A program made the translations under genes and the position numbers. Positions 16,385 to 27,391 of a stretch of 45,528 nucleotides of DNA are shown here, piece after piece. The DNA is from DASZGL01 sp035938875 (GTDB lineage Bacteria > Chloroflexota > Dormibacteria > Aeolococcales > Aeolococcaceae): contig DASZGL010000021.1 of NCBI GenBank assembly GCA_035938875.1, forward strand, positions 1 to 45,528, in the 5' to 3' direction. The notes under the pieces are model-generated. The model worked only from the letters and a program-made list of their open reading frames with translations. It did not search any database and was not told the DNA's origin. How positions within the stretch are numbered: the first letter of the stretch is position 1; each line of letters begins with the position of its first letter.

Positions 16385-16947
16385 GTGACCCCACCGAGGT
16401 GGGGACGGACAGTCCGGCGCCGGCGCGGCCGCCGGTCGCCGTTCCCGAAGAGCTGTCGCGCAATATCCTCATCGCGCCGCTCGACGCGCTGGTCAATTGG
16501 GCGCGCAAGAACTCGTTGTGGCCGTTCGGATTCGGCCTGAGCTGCTGTTTCATCGAGTTCATCTCGATGGCGGCGGGCCGTTTCGACGTTGCCCGCTTCG
16601 GCAGCGAGGTGATCCGGCCGTCGCCGCGCCAGGCCGATGTGATGATCGTCGCCGGGACATTGACCAAGAAGATGGCGCCCGCGGTGGTGCGCCTGTACCA
16701 CCAGATGGCCGAGCCGCGGTATGTCATCGCCCAGGGGAACTGCACGGTCAGCGGCGGCATCTTCACCGGCGCCTACAGCGTCGTCGAAGGAATCGACTCG
16801 ATCATCCCCGTCGACGTATACGTCCCCGGCTGCCCACCGCGGCCCGACGCCCTGATCTTCTCGATCATGCAGCTGCAGCGAAAGATCGCCAGGGACCGCC
16901 CGGTCAGCGGCCGGCGCCGCACCAAGGCGGGTGCCGTCGCCGGATGA
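16381..16947 (+). CDS. nuoB: Complex I subunit B (N2 cluster)
   Basis: Holds iron-sulfur cluster N2, the last electron carrier before quinone. It has 188 aa. The ligands are readable: the vicinal pair in FGLSCCFIEF, the cysteine in GNCTVSGG and the one in VPGCPPRPDA. The second block usually reads GSCA(N/S)GG, so GNCTVSGG is a mild departure, but the cysteine is kept. The N-terminal 30 residues are Pro/Ala-rich, and the C-terminus is basic. The GTG start overlaps the nuoA stop and the stop overlaps the nuoC ATG. Confidence 0.94.
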   Translation: MSDPTEVGTDSPAPARPPVAVPEELSRNILIAPLDALVNWARKNSLWPFGFGLSCCFIEFISMAAGRFDVARFGSEVIRPSPRQADVMIVAGTLTKKMAPAVVRLYHQMAEPRYVIAQGNCTVSGGIFTGAYSVVEGIDSIIPVDVYVPGCPPRPDALIFSIMQLQRKIARDRPVSGRRRTKAGAVAG

Positions 16948-17639
16948 CGCCGCAGGCGGTGGCCACGGCGCTGCGCCGCCTGGGGATGCCGGCCGAGGTG
17001 GAAAGCGCTCCCCAGCGCGGCCGCTTGCACCGCGATGCGGACACTGACGACGCCGGCGCCGAAGCCCCGGCCACAGCGCCGGTCGGGGTGCGCTGCGAGG
17101 TGCCGCCGGCGCAGCTGCTCACCGCTCTGCGCGCCGCCCGCGACGAGCTCGGATTCGACCTGCTCTCGTCGATCACCGCGACCGACGAGGGCGATCACTT
17201 CGCGCTCCTCTATCACCTGGTGCGCGTCGCCGACCTGGAGTTCAACGGGTTCCTGTTGCTCGTATCGCGAGCGCTCAAGGACAAACATCCCGACGGCCCT
17301 GTCGTCCCCAGCGCAGTTCCGGTCTATTCCGGCGCCAACCTCCAGGAACGGGAGATCTTCGACCTCATGGGGGTTCGCTTCCGCGGTCATCCCAAGCTCA
17401 CCCGGGTGCTCACCTGGACGGGCTTTTCCGGCCATCCGCTGCGCAAGGACTACGAGCCGGTCGACGAGGAGATTCCCTGGCGGCTGGCCGGGTTGCGCGG
17501 CCCTGACGGCACCCTGCTCAGCGAGGAGGACGCGCGGCGCGCCGAGGAGGAGCGTGACGCCTGGGAGCTGGTCGACAGCGATGCCAGCGTGGCGGCGGCA
17601 CCGCACCAGCAGGGTGGAGGAGGGGAGGAGGAGCGGTGA
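16944..17639 (+). CDS. nuoC: Complex I subunit C
   Basis: 30-kDa-type subunit of the connecting module, joining NuoD and NuoB. It has 231 aa. The family signature is clear: SGANLQEREIFDLMGVRFRG, then LTRVLTWTGFSGHPLRKDYE. The first 50 residues are a poorly conserved Ala/Asp-rich extension, and the C-terminal 40 residues are acidic and then Gly/Glu-rich. The start overlaps the nuoB stop, and the stop overlaps the GTG of nuoD. It is a separate gene and is not fused to nuoD as in E. coli. Confidence 0.92.
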   Translation: MTPQAVATALRRLGMPAEVESAPQRGRLHRDADTDDAGAEAPATAPVGVRCEVPPAQLLTALRAARDELGFDLLSSITATDEGDHFALLYHLVRVADLEFNGFLLLVSRALKDKHPDGPVVPSAVPVYSGANLQEREIFDLMGVRFRGHPKLTRVLTWTGFSGHPLRKDYEPVDEEIPWRLAGLRGPDGTLLSEEDARRAEEERDAWELVDSDASVAAAPHQQGGGGEEER

Positions 17640-18841
17640 GGCTGCTGCGCTTTCGCGGTGGCGGTGGCGGTGATGTGGCCACAGCGCCGGCGCCGATCGA
17701 CGATGAGCCGCGCAGACCGGCACCGGTTCAGCCCGGCAAGTCGGCACTGGTCAAGGTCAACTTCGGCCCTCATCACCCGAGCACGCACGGCGTGCTCCAC
17801 CTCTTCCTGACGCTCGACGGAGAGATCGTCGTCGACTGCGAGGTCGTCTTCGGCTACCTCCACCGCGCCATCGAAAAGCTCGCCGAGCAGCGCACCTATG
17901 TCGGTGGCCAGGCACTCTGCGACCGCCTCGACTACGTCAGCGCCATGACCAACAACCACGCCTGGATGCTGACGGTCGAGCGCCTGCTCGACATCGAGCC
18001 TCCACCCCGCGTGCAGGTGGTGCGGGTGATGATGGACGAGCTCAGCCGCATCGCCTCACACTGGATCGGCACCGGGGTATACGGTCAGGACGTCGGGGTC
18101 CTGGTGACCAGCGTGATGTGGGCCTTCAACTGGCGCGAGGAGATCCTCGACGTCTTCGACGACTTCTGCGGCCAGCGGATGACCTACAACTACTACCGGC
18201 CTGGGACCGTCTATCCGCAGCGGCTGCCCGACGACTACGAGCGCAAGATCCGCGCCATCTGCGACCGGACTCCGGGACGCGTCGAGCAGATGCATCGTTT
18301 TCTCACCCGCAACCAGATCTTCCGTCTGCGCGCGGTGGGTGTCGGCGTTCTCAGTGCGGATGACGCGCTTTCGCTGAGCTGCACGGGTCCAACACTGCGG
18401 GGCAGCGGGGTCGCCTACGACGTCCGGCGAGCGCGACCGTACGCCATCTATTCCGACCTCGACTTCGACGTCATCACCCGGGATGCGGGCGACTGCATGG
18501 CGCGATACGAGGTGCGCCTCGACGAGATCCTCCAGTCGCGCCGGATCGTGCTGCAATGCCTCGACCTGCTCAAGGAGGTCTCGCCCGACATGGGCAGGGA
18601 GCCCAAGCAGGTCAAGCCGGCGGCGGGGCGCGAGGCGTACGTCGAGGTCGAAGGCCCCAAGGGCGCCGTGGGTTGCTACATGAAGGCCAACGGCACCCCC
18701 AATCCTGAGCGGATGAAGTGGCGCAGCCCGTCGTTCATCAACCTCGGCGCCCTGCCGCTCATGTCCCGGGGCTGGAAGATAGCTGACCTGATCTCCATCT
18801 TCGGATCCATCGACATCAACATGGGTGAGGTCGACCGTTGA
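17636..18841 (+). CDS. nuoD: Complex I subunit D
   Basis: 49-kDa-type subunit forming part of the quinone site and descended from the NiFe-hydrogenase large subunit. It has 401 aa. NFGPHHPSTHGVLHL carries the conserved quinone-site histidines, GYLHRAIEKLAEQRTY follows, and the C-terminus GSIDINMGEVDR is the normal family end. The first 35 residues are Gly- and Pro-rich and outside the fold. It starts at GTG 17636, overlapping nuoC, and its stop overlaps the TTG of nuoH. nuoE, nuoF and nuoG, which would often follow here, are missing. Confidence 0.95.
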   Translation: MRLLRFRGGGGGDVATAPAPIDDEPRRPAPVQPGKSALVKVNFGPHHPSTHGVLHLFLTLDGEIVVDCEVVFGYLHRAIEKLAEQRTYVGGQALCDRLDYVSAMTNNHAWMLTVERLLDIEPPPRVQVVRVMMDELSRIASHWIGTGVYGQDVGVLVTSVMWAFNWREEILDVFDDFCGQRMTYNYYRPGTVYPQRLPDDYERKIRAICDRTPGRVEQMHRFLTRNQIFRLRAVGVGVLSADDALSLSCTGPTLRGSGVAYDVRRARPYAIYSDLDFDVITRDAGDCMARYEVRLDEILQSRRIVLQCLDLLKEVSPDMGREPKQVKPAAGREAYVEVEGPKGAVGCYMKANGTPNPERMKWRSPSFINLGALPLMSRGWKIADLISIFGSIDINMGEVDR

Positions 18842-19908
18842 TCGCCGCGGCGCTGCCGGCGCGCAGCTGTGGCAGCGCCGACTTCATCTGCGGCGCCGGT
18901 TCCCGCCTCCATGACACGTTCCCCGGTGGCACCGGGGATGTGGTCATCGCTGTCATCAAGGTACTGCTCGTCGCCAATTTCGCGCTGATCAACGCCGGTG
19001 TGATGGTCCTGGTATGGCGGCGGATGATGGCTTTCTTCCAGGATCGGCTGGGACCCAACCGCGTCGGAGTCATGGGCAGCCTGCAGTGGGTGGCCGATGG
19101 CATCAAGCTGATCCTCAAGGAGATCATCATCCCCCGGCGCGCCGACCGGACGTTCTTCCTGTTGGCGCCGATCATCGTCGTCTTTCCCTTCATCCTCGCC
19201 TACGCGGTCATCCCCTTCTCGCCGACGGGGATCGCCGCCGACATGTCGATCGGCATCCTTTTCGTCCTCGCCGTCACCGCGCTGGCATTTCCCGGCGTGT
19301 TCATGGCTGGCTGGTCGTCGAACAACAAGTACGCGATGATCGGTGGCATGCGCGCGGTGGCGCAGATCATCACCTTCGAGGTGCCCCTGCTGCTCAGCGC
19401 GCTCGGTGTGGTGCTCTTCGCCGGCTCACTGTCGATGACCCACATCGTCGGCGCTCAGCAGAACGTCTGGTTCGTGGTTCCCCAGGCGATCGGGGCCGCA
19501 GTGTTCCTCATGGCGGCGATGGCGGAGAACGCCGCTCACCCGTTCGACCTTCCCGAAGCCGAATCCGAGATCGTCTCCGGGTATAGCACCGAGTACAGCG
19601 GCATGGCCTTCGGACTCTTCTACCTCGCCGAGTTCGGCAGCACCTTCACCATCGGCGCCGTGTTCACCACCCTGTTCCTCGGCGGCTACCGTCCGCTGTT
19701 CGGCATCACCGTGATCCCGCCCGTGCTGTGGTTCCTCGCCAAGGCCTACCTCGTCTTCGCCGTCATGGTGTGGGCGCGCTTCTCGCTGCCACGATTTCGC
19801 GTCGACCAGTTCCTGAGCTTCGGTTGGAAGGTGCTCATGCCCCTGGCCTTCCTCAACCTCCTCGTCGCCGCAGCGGAGCTGGCGATCTTCCCGCACCTGG
19901 TCGCGTAG
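18838..19908 (+). CDS. nuoH: Complex I subunit H
   Basis: Membrane subunit that forms the quinone tunnel with NuoB and NuoD. It has 356 aa and about eight transmembrane helices. The cytoplasmic loop FQDRLGPNRVG and the quinone-site region PFDLPEAESEIVSGY are intact. The start is TTG 18838 in a TTGA overlap with nuoD, which gives a 35-residue N-terminal segment with cysteines before the first helix; a later start is possible. The operon then pauses for 139 bases before nuoI. Confidence 0.93.
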   Translation: MIAAALPARSCGSADFICGAGSRLHDTFPGGTGDVVIAVIKVLLVANFALINAGVMVLVWRRMMAFFQDRLGPNRVGVMGSLQWVADGIKLILKEIIIPRRADRTFFLLAPIIVVFPFILAYAVIPFSPTGIAADMSIGILFVLAVTALAFPGVFMAGWSSNNKYAMIGGMRAVAQIITFEVPLLLSALGVVLFAGSLSMTHIVGAQQNVWFVVPQAIGAAVFLMAAMAENAAHPFDLPEAESEIVSGYSTEYSGMAFGLFYLAEFGSTFTIGAVFTTLFLGGYRPLFGITVIPPVLWFLAKAYLVFAVMVWARFSLPRFRVDQFLSFGWKVLMPLAFLNLLVAAAELAIFPHLVA

Positions 19909-20033
19909 ACCGGCGCCGCTCCACCGGCGGCCGGCCGCCTCACGAGCCGGCAGCCGTGCCGAGGAGCGGCCCTGGCACAAGGCCGCGTCGCCTTGGCGAG
20001 TGCGAAACCACGGCCGTTGCGCACCTCCATGTC

Positions 20034-20039
20034 TACAAT
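20034..20039 (+). promoter_or_regulatory. Internal -10 element for nuoI (near-leaderless)
   Basis: TACAAT lies 8 nt before the nuoI ATG at 20048, in the only sizeable gap of the nuo cluster (19909-20047). It implies a second transcript, nuoIJKLMN, that starts at or beside its first codon. Confidence 0.5.
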
Positions 20040-20047
20040 TCGCGCCG

Positions 20048-20584
20048 ATGCGAAGCCCGGGGATCCTACGCAGCATGGGGGTGACCCTTCGTCACCTCGT
20101 CGGCCGCAAGGTGACGGTGCGCTATCCGGAACAGCGCCCCGACCTCAGCCCACGCTCGCGCGGCCAGCACATCTTCCACCTGGATCTCTGCATCGGATGC
20201 ACCCTGTGCGAGCGCATCTGTCCCGTCGACGCCATCTACATGGAGACACACAAGGACCCGGTCAGCCGCAAAATCGAGGTCGACCGTTTCGCCGTCGACA
20301 TGGGCCTCTGCTACTTCTGCGGACTCTGCGAGGACGTCTGTCCCACAGACACCAAGGCTCTGCACATGGGACCCAACTTCGAGATGGCTTCCTACGACCG
20401 CGCGTCGCTGGTTTACGAGATGGACCGCCTCGTCGGGCCCTATCCCGAGAAGGTGTTCCGCGACGCAGGCTGGGTGATCACGGCCGACGACGAAGCGCGC
20501 ATCTTCGCCGAGATGCAGGAGAAGATCGCGGCCAAGGAACGGGCCAAGGCCGGCGCCTCCGCTGGACCGGACCCCGCGGAGTGA
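20048..20584 (+). CDS. nuoI: Complex I subunit I (two 4Fe-4S clusters)
   Basis: Ferredoxin-like subunit carrying clusters N6a and N6b that pass electrons to N2. It has 178 aa. Two motifs are intact: CIGCTLCERICP (C48, C51, C54, C58) and CYFCGLCEDVCP (C88, C91, C94, C98). In complexes that lack NuoEFG this subunit is the likely docking point for the electron donor. The ATG at 20048 was chosen over an upstream frame extension because a -10 element sits 8 nt before it. MGVTLRHL at codon 10 is an alternative start. The C-terminus is Lys/Ala-rich. The stop overlaps the nuoJ GTG. Confidence 0.94.
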   Translation: MRSPGILRSMGVTLRHLVGRKVTVRYPEQRPDLSPRSRGQHIFHLDLCIGCTLCERICPVDAIYMETHKDPVSRKIEVDRFAVDMGLCYFCGLCEDVCPTDTKALHMGPNFEMASYDRASLVYEMDRLVGPYPEKVFRDAGWVITADDEARIFAEMQEKIAAKERAKAGASAGPDPAE

Positions 20585-21234
20585 CGGTCAACCCCGTCGC
20601 GTTCTACGTCATCTCCGCTGCGGTTGTCGGTGCCGCCATCGCTGTGGTCACCGTGCCCAACATCGTGCATGCCGCCTTCGCGTTGATCGCTTGCTTCTTC
20701 ATGGTCGGCGCGCTCTATTTCGCCATCGGCGCCGACTTCCTCGCCGCCACGCAGATCCTCATCTATGCGGGAGCCATCCCGGTGCTGATCATCTTCGCAA
20801 TCATGCTTACCCGGGGCAGCATGAGTCGCGAGGGCAACGGCTTTGTGGCTCTGTGGCCGGTGGCGGCGCTGATTTCGATGGCGCTGGCTGCGGGAATCAT
20901 CACCGTCTTCGCTGCGGATCGCGGCGCCTGGCGTTCGGCAGTCTATCCCCAGAACCTGCTCGACAACGGCACCACTGAAACGCTCGGTCGCGTGTTGCTG
21001 AACACCTACGCGTTGCCCTTCGAGGTGGCGTCGGTGCTGCTACTCGTCGCGCTGGTCGGTGCTGTGGTGCTGGCGCGGCGAGACGAGCGCGAGGTCGCCA
21101 TGGAGCGCACCGAGGGGGAGCGGCGGGCGCGACAGGAACGCGTGCGCCGCCGTCGTGAAGCCCGGGCCCAGGCTCGTGCCCAACGCGGCGGGGTGATGGC
21201 TGCGGTCGACGACGGCACCGGAGACGCCACGTGA
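20581..21234 (+). CDS. nuoJ: Complex I subunit J
   Basis: Membrane subunit with five predicted helices and the conserved helix-3 region FLAATQILIYAGAIPVLIIF, whose pi-bulge is important for coupling. It has 217 aa. After the last helix (about 165) there is a long charged tail dominated by Arg, Glu and Ala (ERRARQERVRRRREARAQAR), absent from most NuoJ proteins and probably cytoplasmic. It starts at GTG 20581 in a GTGA overlap with nuoI and overlaps the nuoK start. Confidence 0.92.
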   Translation: MTVNPVAFYVISAAVVGAAIAVVTVPNIVHAAFALIACFFMVGALYFAIGADFLAATQILIYAGAIPVLIIFAIMLTRGSMSREGNGFVALWPVAALISMALAAGIITVFAADRGAWRSAVYPQNLLDNGTTETLGRVLLNTYALPFEVASVLLLVALVGAVVLARRDEREVAMERTEGERRARQERVRRRREARAQARAQRGGVMAAVDDGTGDAT

Positions 21235-21548
21235 CCATCGGCATCACCCACCTCCTGGTGGTGAGCGCCGCCCTGTTCACCATCGGCATCTTCGGGCTCC
21301 TGTCGCGACGCAACTCCATCGCCATGCTGATGTCGGTGGAGCTGATGTTCAACGGCGTCAACATCGCCCTGGTCGCGTTCGCGCGTTTCGGATACAACGC
21401 AGTCCATCCCCTGACGGGCATGGCGTTCGCGCTGTTCGTCATCACCGTGGCCGCCGCCGAGGTCGCCGTCGCTGTCGCCCTGCTGCTGCTCGCCTACCGC
21501 CGCCACGACACCGTGCAGGCCGATGAGTTCAACGAGCTGAAGGGCTGA
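21231..21548 (+). CDS. nuoK: Complex I subunit K
   Basis: Small antiporter-like membrane subunit with three helices. It has 105 aa. Both membrane glutamates needed for proton transfer are present, in LMSVELMFNGVNIALVAFA and AAAEVAVAVALLLLA. The start GTG 21231 overlaps the nuoJ stop. nuoL follows after a 2-base gap. Confidence 0.93.
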   Translation: MTIGITHLLVVSAALFTIGIFGLLSRRNSIAMLMSVELMFNGVNIALVAFARFGYNAVHPLTGMAFALFVITVAAAEVAVAVALLLLAYRRHDTVQADEFNELKG

Positions 21549-21550
21549 CG

Positions 21551-23574
21551 GTGTACAACCTGACCTGGGCCATCGTGCTCGCGCCACTGGGGGCGGCGAT
21601 GATGGCCTATCTCCCGGAAACGCCGCGCCGTGCCGCATACATCACCATCCTGGGAACGGCGGCATCGCTGGTGCTCTCGATCATCGTTCTGGTCTACCGG
21701 CTGGGGCACATCGACAACAACCCCTACCAGGCGCTGATCACTTTCTGGACGATCCAACCAGTTGGGCAGGTCGGTCCCGGCTTCGTCGCCGACTTCCATC
21801 CCCAGGTCGGCATCCTCGTCGACGGTCTCAGCGCGGCGATCATGCCGGTTGTTGCCCTCGTGAGCCTGCTGGTGCAGGTCTACTCACTCGGGTACATGCG
21901 CGGCGATGCAGGCTACCGGCGCTTCTTCGCCACCATCTCGCTGTTCACCTTCGCCATGCTCGGCCTGGTCGCCAGCCCCAACTTCTTCATCTTCTATTTC
22001 ATGTGGGAGGGAGTCGGCGTCTGCTCCTACCTGCTCATCGGTCACTGGTGGCAGAAACCGGAAGCCGCCGCGGCTGCCAAGAAAGCCTTCCTGGTCACAC
22101 GCATCGGTGACCTCGGGCTCCTCCTCGCCATCATCTTCGGATTCAGCAAGTTCGCCGCCCACGTCGCCAGCCTGCCGGGCACACCCGGGCAGGAGGTCAA
22201 CGATCCCTTCAACTTCTACCTGCTCGCCGACGAGTGGCACAAGGCACACGCGGGCCTGGTCCCCGGGGTCGGCACACGGACGCTGGTGATCCTCGCCGTG
22301 CTCGTTCTCATCGGCGCGATCGGCAAGTCGGCACAGCTGCCGCTGAGCACCTGGCTACCCGACGCAATGGAAGGACCCACGCCGATCAGCGCCCTGATCC
22401 ACGCCGCCACCATGGTCGCCGCCGGCGTCTACCTGCTGGCCCGCACCTACCCGCTATTCCTCGAGGCGCCACACGTGCTCACCGCCGTAGCCATCATCGG
22501 CGCGGCGACCGCGGTCTACGGCGCCGTGGTGGCGCTGGCGCACACCGACATCAAACGCATCATCGCCTACTCGACGATCAGCCACCTGGGCCTGATGTTC
22601 ACCGCGCTCGGCGTCGGCGCCTACAGCGCCGCAGTCTTCCATCTGTTCACCCACGCGTGGTTCAAAGCGCTGCTCTTCCTCGCTGCCGGAAGCGTGATCA
22701 AGGCCTACGGAACGCAGGACATCCGTGAGATGGGCGGGGCATGGCGGCGCATGCGAACAACCTCGTGGGCGATGCTGTTCGGCGTCTGCAGCGCTGCAGG
22801 GGTGATCTTCTTCGCCGGGTTCTGGTCCAAGGACTCCATCGTCAACGGCATCTTGCGCAACGAGTTCCCCAACGGCGGTCACGTCAGCGGTGCGGTCAAG
22901 GGCCTGCTCATCGTTGCCGTGTCGGTTGTCAGCCTGCTCGGCGCCATGTATCCGTTTCGCATGTTCTTCAAGGTCTTCGGCGGGGAACCGGCGCGGCGGC
23001 GAGGGTTTCGCCCGGAACGGGTTCGCGACAGCGGACCGTCGATGCTGATTCCCTCGGTGATCCTCGCTGCACTCTCACTGATCGCCGGTTTCGTCGGCAT
23101 CGAAGGGGCCCGCTACACCTTTGCCAAGTTCGTGCACGCGGCCGGGCAGAACGTCAACGAGGGCTTCGCCTTCGGCGGTGTGCTGCTCGGTGGATCGCTG
23201 GCGTTGCTCGGCGTCGGCATTGCCTACCTCGTCTATGGTCGCCACGTCCCCGTGCTCGAGGCGGTTCGCGAGCGGATGGCGGCTCTGGGCCGCGTCGCCG
23301 CCGAGGGGTTCTACCTCGATGCCGCCTATGCCTGGGCTGTCGATCGTCTCGTGGTCCGCCCCGCAGCACTGTTTCCGCGCATTGACACCGAGGTCACCGA
23401 CGCGGTCGCCGATGGCGCGGTCCAGAGCGCAGGTGCCGCGGCGCTCACCGTGCGCCGGCTGCAGAGCGGACGCCTCCAGCTGTACACGCTGCGAGCCGTT
23501 GTCGGTGTCGGCCTGCTCGCCGTCGGGGTCACCCTCGCGGCCACCGGCCACTTCCCCGGCGTGGGGGGATCGCG

Positions 23575-23578
<4 letters not shown>
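21551..23578 (+). CDS. nuoL: Complex I subunit L
   Basis: Distal antiporter-like proton pump of the membrane arm. It has 675 aa. The helix-5 glutamate is in MWEGVGVCSYLLIGHWW, and LSTWLPDAMEGPTPISALIH and DIKRIIAYSTISHLGLMF are typical of the proton channel. The C-terminal lateral-helix region extends to the end, with a final single helix (LRAVVGVGLLAVGVTLAATG). It starts at GTG 21551. The stop overlaps the nuoM ATG. Confidence 0.95.
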
Positions 23579-25314
<1,736 letters not shown>

Positions 25315-25321
25315 CGTCCTG

Positions 25322-26773
25322 ATGTCCAATTTCGCCGCGCTCGTCGACCTCATCCCCGAGGCCGTCCTGCTCGGCGGTGCCCTGGTCTGCTGCACGGTGG
25401 CGGCGATCAGCCGGCGTGCCACGGTGCGCGTGTATCAAGGCATCGTCGGCGTCACCCTGCTGGGCACCACGATCAGCGCCCTGGTGTACCTGCGCAACAT
25501 GCCCCGGGACGGTTATGTGGCGTACAGCGATGCCATCGTCGTCGACCGCTACGCGGTGTTCCTGGTGCCGACGCTGTGCGCCTTCACCCTGTTCACCGTG
25601 CTCGCCGGCGACTCCCTCGAGGATCGGATTCGTCCTCATCTCGGCGAGTACCACGCCCTTCTCCTGGCGGCGACGCTCGGTGCGGTTCTGCTCGTGAGCG
25701 CTCGCGAGATGATCGCCTTCTACATCGCCCTGGAGCTGCTCTCGGTCAGCCTGTACGTCCTCGTTGGCATCGTCAAGACGGATGCGCGTGGCAGCGAGGC
25801 GGCGTTCAAGTACCTGATCATCGGCGCCGCGTCGAGCGCGGTGTTGCTCTACGGCCTGGCCATCCTCTACGGCCTGACCGGCGAGACGGATCTCGTCGCG
25901 GTGGGAACCACGCTCACGCACAACACCGGCGCATCGGCATTGGGGTTGACCCTGGTGCTGGCCGGCCTGTGCTTCAAGCTCGGCGCGGTGCCGTTCCATC
26001 AATGGGTGCCGGACGTGTACGAGGGCGCCTCGGCGCCGGTGGCCGGCTTCATCGCCACGCTGAGCAAGACGGCCGGTTTCGCCATCATCGCCCGCGTCGC
26101 GGTCACCGCACTGCCGGCGTCGTCGAGCAACTGGACGGCGCTGCTGGCCATCATCTCCGCGGCGACGATGGTGTACGGCAACGTCGTCGCCCTCGCCCAG
26201 CGTGACGTCAAGCGGCTGCTCGCCTACTCGAGCATCGGCCAGGCGGGGTTCATCCTCCTCGGCCTTCTCGCCTTCCACCAGGATCAGCAGGGCATCTCGG
26301 CGATGCTCTTCTACCTGTTCACGTACGGGATCAGCGTGGTCGGCGTCTTCGCGGTGGTCGCCTATCTCGACGGCGCCGGCATGGACAGTGACCTCGAGAG
26401 CTACCGGGGGCTCTCTCAGCGCAATCCCATCGCCGCCGCGACGCTCGGCCTCGGCATGGTTTCGCTTGTCGGCATTCCCCCGCTGATCGGCTTCTTCGCC
26501 AAGTTCTTCATCTTCCAAGCGGCGGTGATCGCCGGGTACGCGTGGTTGGTGCTCATCGCCCTGACGATGACCGTGGTCAGCGCCGGGTACTACCTGCGCG
26601 TGCTCAAGGTGGTCTACGTCGATCCGCCCGCGGACGACGATGAGCCGCTCGACCGTCCTGCGTGGACGCTCGCCGGAGCGATCGCGGTCTGCGGCCTGGC
26701 CATGGTCGGACTCGGCGCCGCGGCGCAGCCGCTCTTCGCCCTCGCCACCGGCGGCGGCGGGCAGATCCACTAG
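25322..26773 (+). CDS. nuoN: Complex I subunit N
   Basis: Third antiporter-like subunit, next to NuoK. It has 483 aa. The conserved membrane glutamate is in FYIALELLSVSLYVLVG, the helix-7/8 lysine region reads FKLGAVPFHQWVPDVYEGA, and RDVKRLLAYSSIGQAGFIL follows. The ATG at 25322 gives the usual N-terminus (LIPEAVLLGGALVCC). It is the last gene of the nuo run; the 12-base gap to the thioredoxin-like gene means that gene may be read from the same transcript. No terminator is seen. Confidence 0.94.
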   Translation: MSNFAALVDLIPEAVLLGGALVCCTVAAISRRATVRVYQGIVGVTLLGTTISALVYLRNMPRDGYVAYSDAIVVDRYAVFLVPTLCAFTLFTVLAGDSLEDRIRPHLGEYHALLLAATLGAVLLVSAREMIAFYIALELLSVSLYVLVGIVKTDARGSEAAFKYLIIGAASSAVLLYGLAILYGLTGETDLVAVGTTLTHNTGASALGLTLVLAGLCFKLGAVPFHQWVPDVYEGASAPVAGFIATLSKTAGFAIIARVAVTALPASSSNWTALLAIISAATMVYGNVVALAQRDVKRLLAYSSIGQAGFILLGLLAFHQDQQGISAMLFYLFTYGISVVGVFAVVAYLDGAGMDSDLESYRGLSQRNPIAAATLGLGMVSLVGIPPLIGFFAKFFIFQAAVIAGYAWLVLIALTMTVVSAGYYLRVLKVVYVDPPADDDEPLDRPAWTLAGAIAVCGLAMVGLGAAAQPLFALATGGGGQIH

Positions 26774-26785
26774 GCAGGCCCACCG

Positions 26786-27391
26786 GTGAGCGGACGGACC
26801 CCCCCGCTGCGGCCGGCGCCGCCACCTGCGTCGACGGTGGAGCTACCCAGCGTTGCCTCGCAGATGCGCAAGCTCGGCCTGCTCCTGCTTCTCGTCGTTG
26901 TGGTCACAGTTGTCGCGATCATCATCACCCCCAAGCTGCACAACCCCGGGCTTCTGGCCAACGGCACGGCGGCGCCGTCATTCACGCTGAGCGCCGACGA
27001 CGGCAACCAGCACACCCTCCCGGCCGCAGCGCCAGGTGGCGCCACCGTTGTGCTCTTCATCGAGGCGACGTGTCCCCACTGTCAGGAGGAGGCGCCCAAG
27101 GTCTGCGACCTGGCCAGACAGCACCCGCACACCACCTTCGTCGGCGTTGGCGCGGCGGAGGAAAACTCCGACGCTCTCCGCGCCTTCCGCGGGGCGCACA
27201 TGGCGCAGTGCGGGGCGTCGCTCTTCCCTCTGCTCGTCGACAGCAGCGCCGACGTCACCCATCGCTATGTCGTCGCCGTGGTGCCGACGATCTACGTCAT
27301 CGACGCCAGCGGAAAGGTTGCCTACTCGGGCACCGGCACTGACGGCGTCGACGCGGCCACTCCGGTCATCGACCGCCTCGAGCGTGGCTGA
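26786..27391 (+). CDS. TlpA-like thioredoxin-fold protein, membrane-anchored
   Basis: An extracytoplasmic thiol-disulfide oxidoreductase of the TlpA/ResA class. It has 201 aa. A Pro-rich cytoplasmic start is followed by one membrane anchor (about 29-48), then a domain with ATCPHCQEE, active-site cysteines C96 and C99 (CPHC rather than CGPC), and the cis-Pro region VVAVVPTIYVIDASG. Two further cysteines occur in the domain. CPHC is a DsbA-like sequence, so it may oxidise as well as reduce. It starts at GTG 26786, 12 bases after nuoN, and its end overlaps the next gene. A role in cytochrome or cell-wall protein maturation is possible but not shown. Confidence 0.82.
   Translation: MSGRTPPLRPAPPPASTVELPSVASQMRKLGLLLLLVVVVTVVAIIITPKLHNPGLLANGTAAPSFTLSADDGNQHTLPAAAPGGATVVLFIEATCPHCQEEAPKVCDLARQHPHTTFVGVGAAEENSDALRAFRGAHMAQCGASLFPLLVDSSADVTHRYVVAVVPTIYVIDASGKVAYSGTGTDGVDAATPVIDRLERG

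Noticed and set aside
18842..20047. Search for nuoE, nuoF or nuoG inside the nuo cluster
   Set aside because: Between nuoD and nuoI there is only nuoH and a 139-base gap; no flavin, NADH or extra Fe-S motifs appear.
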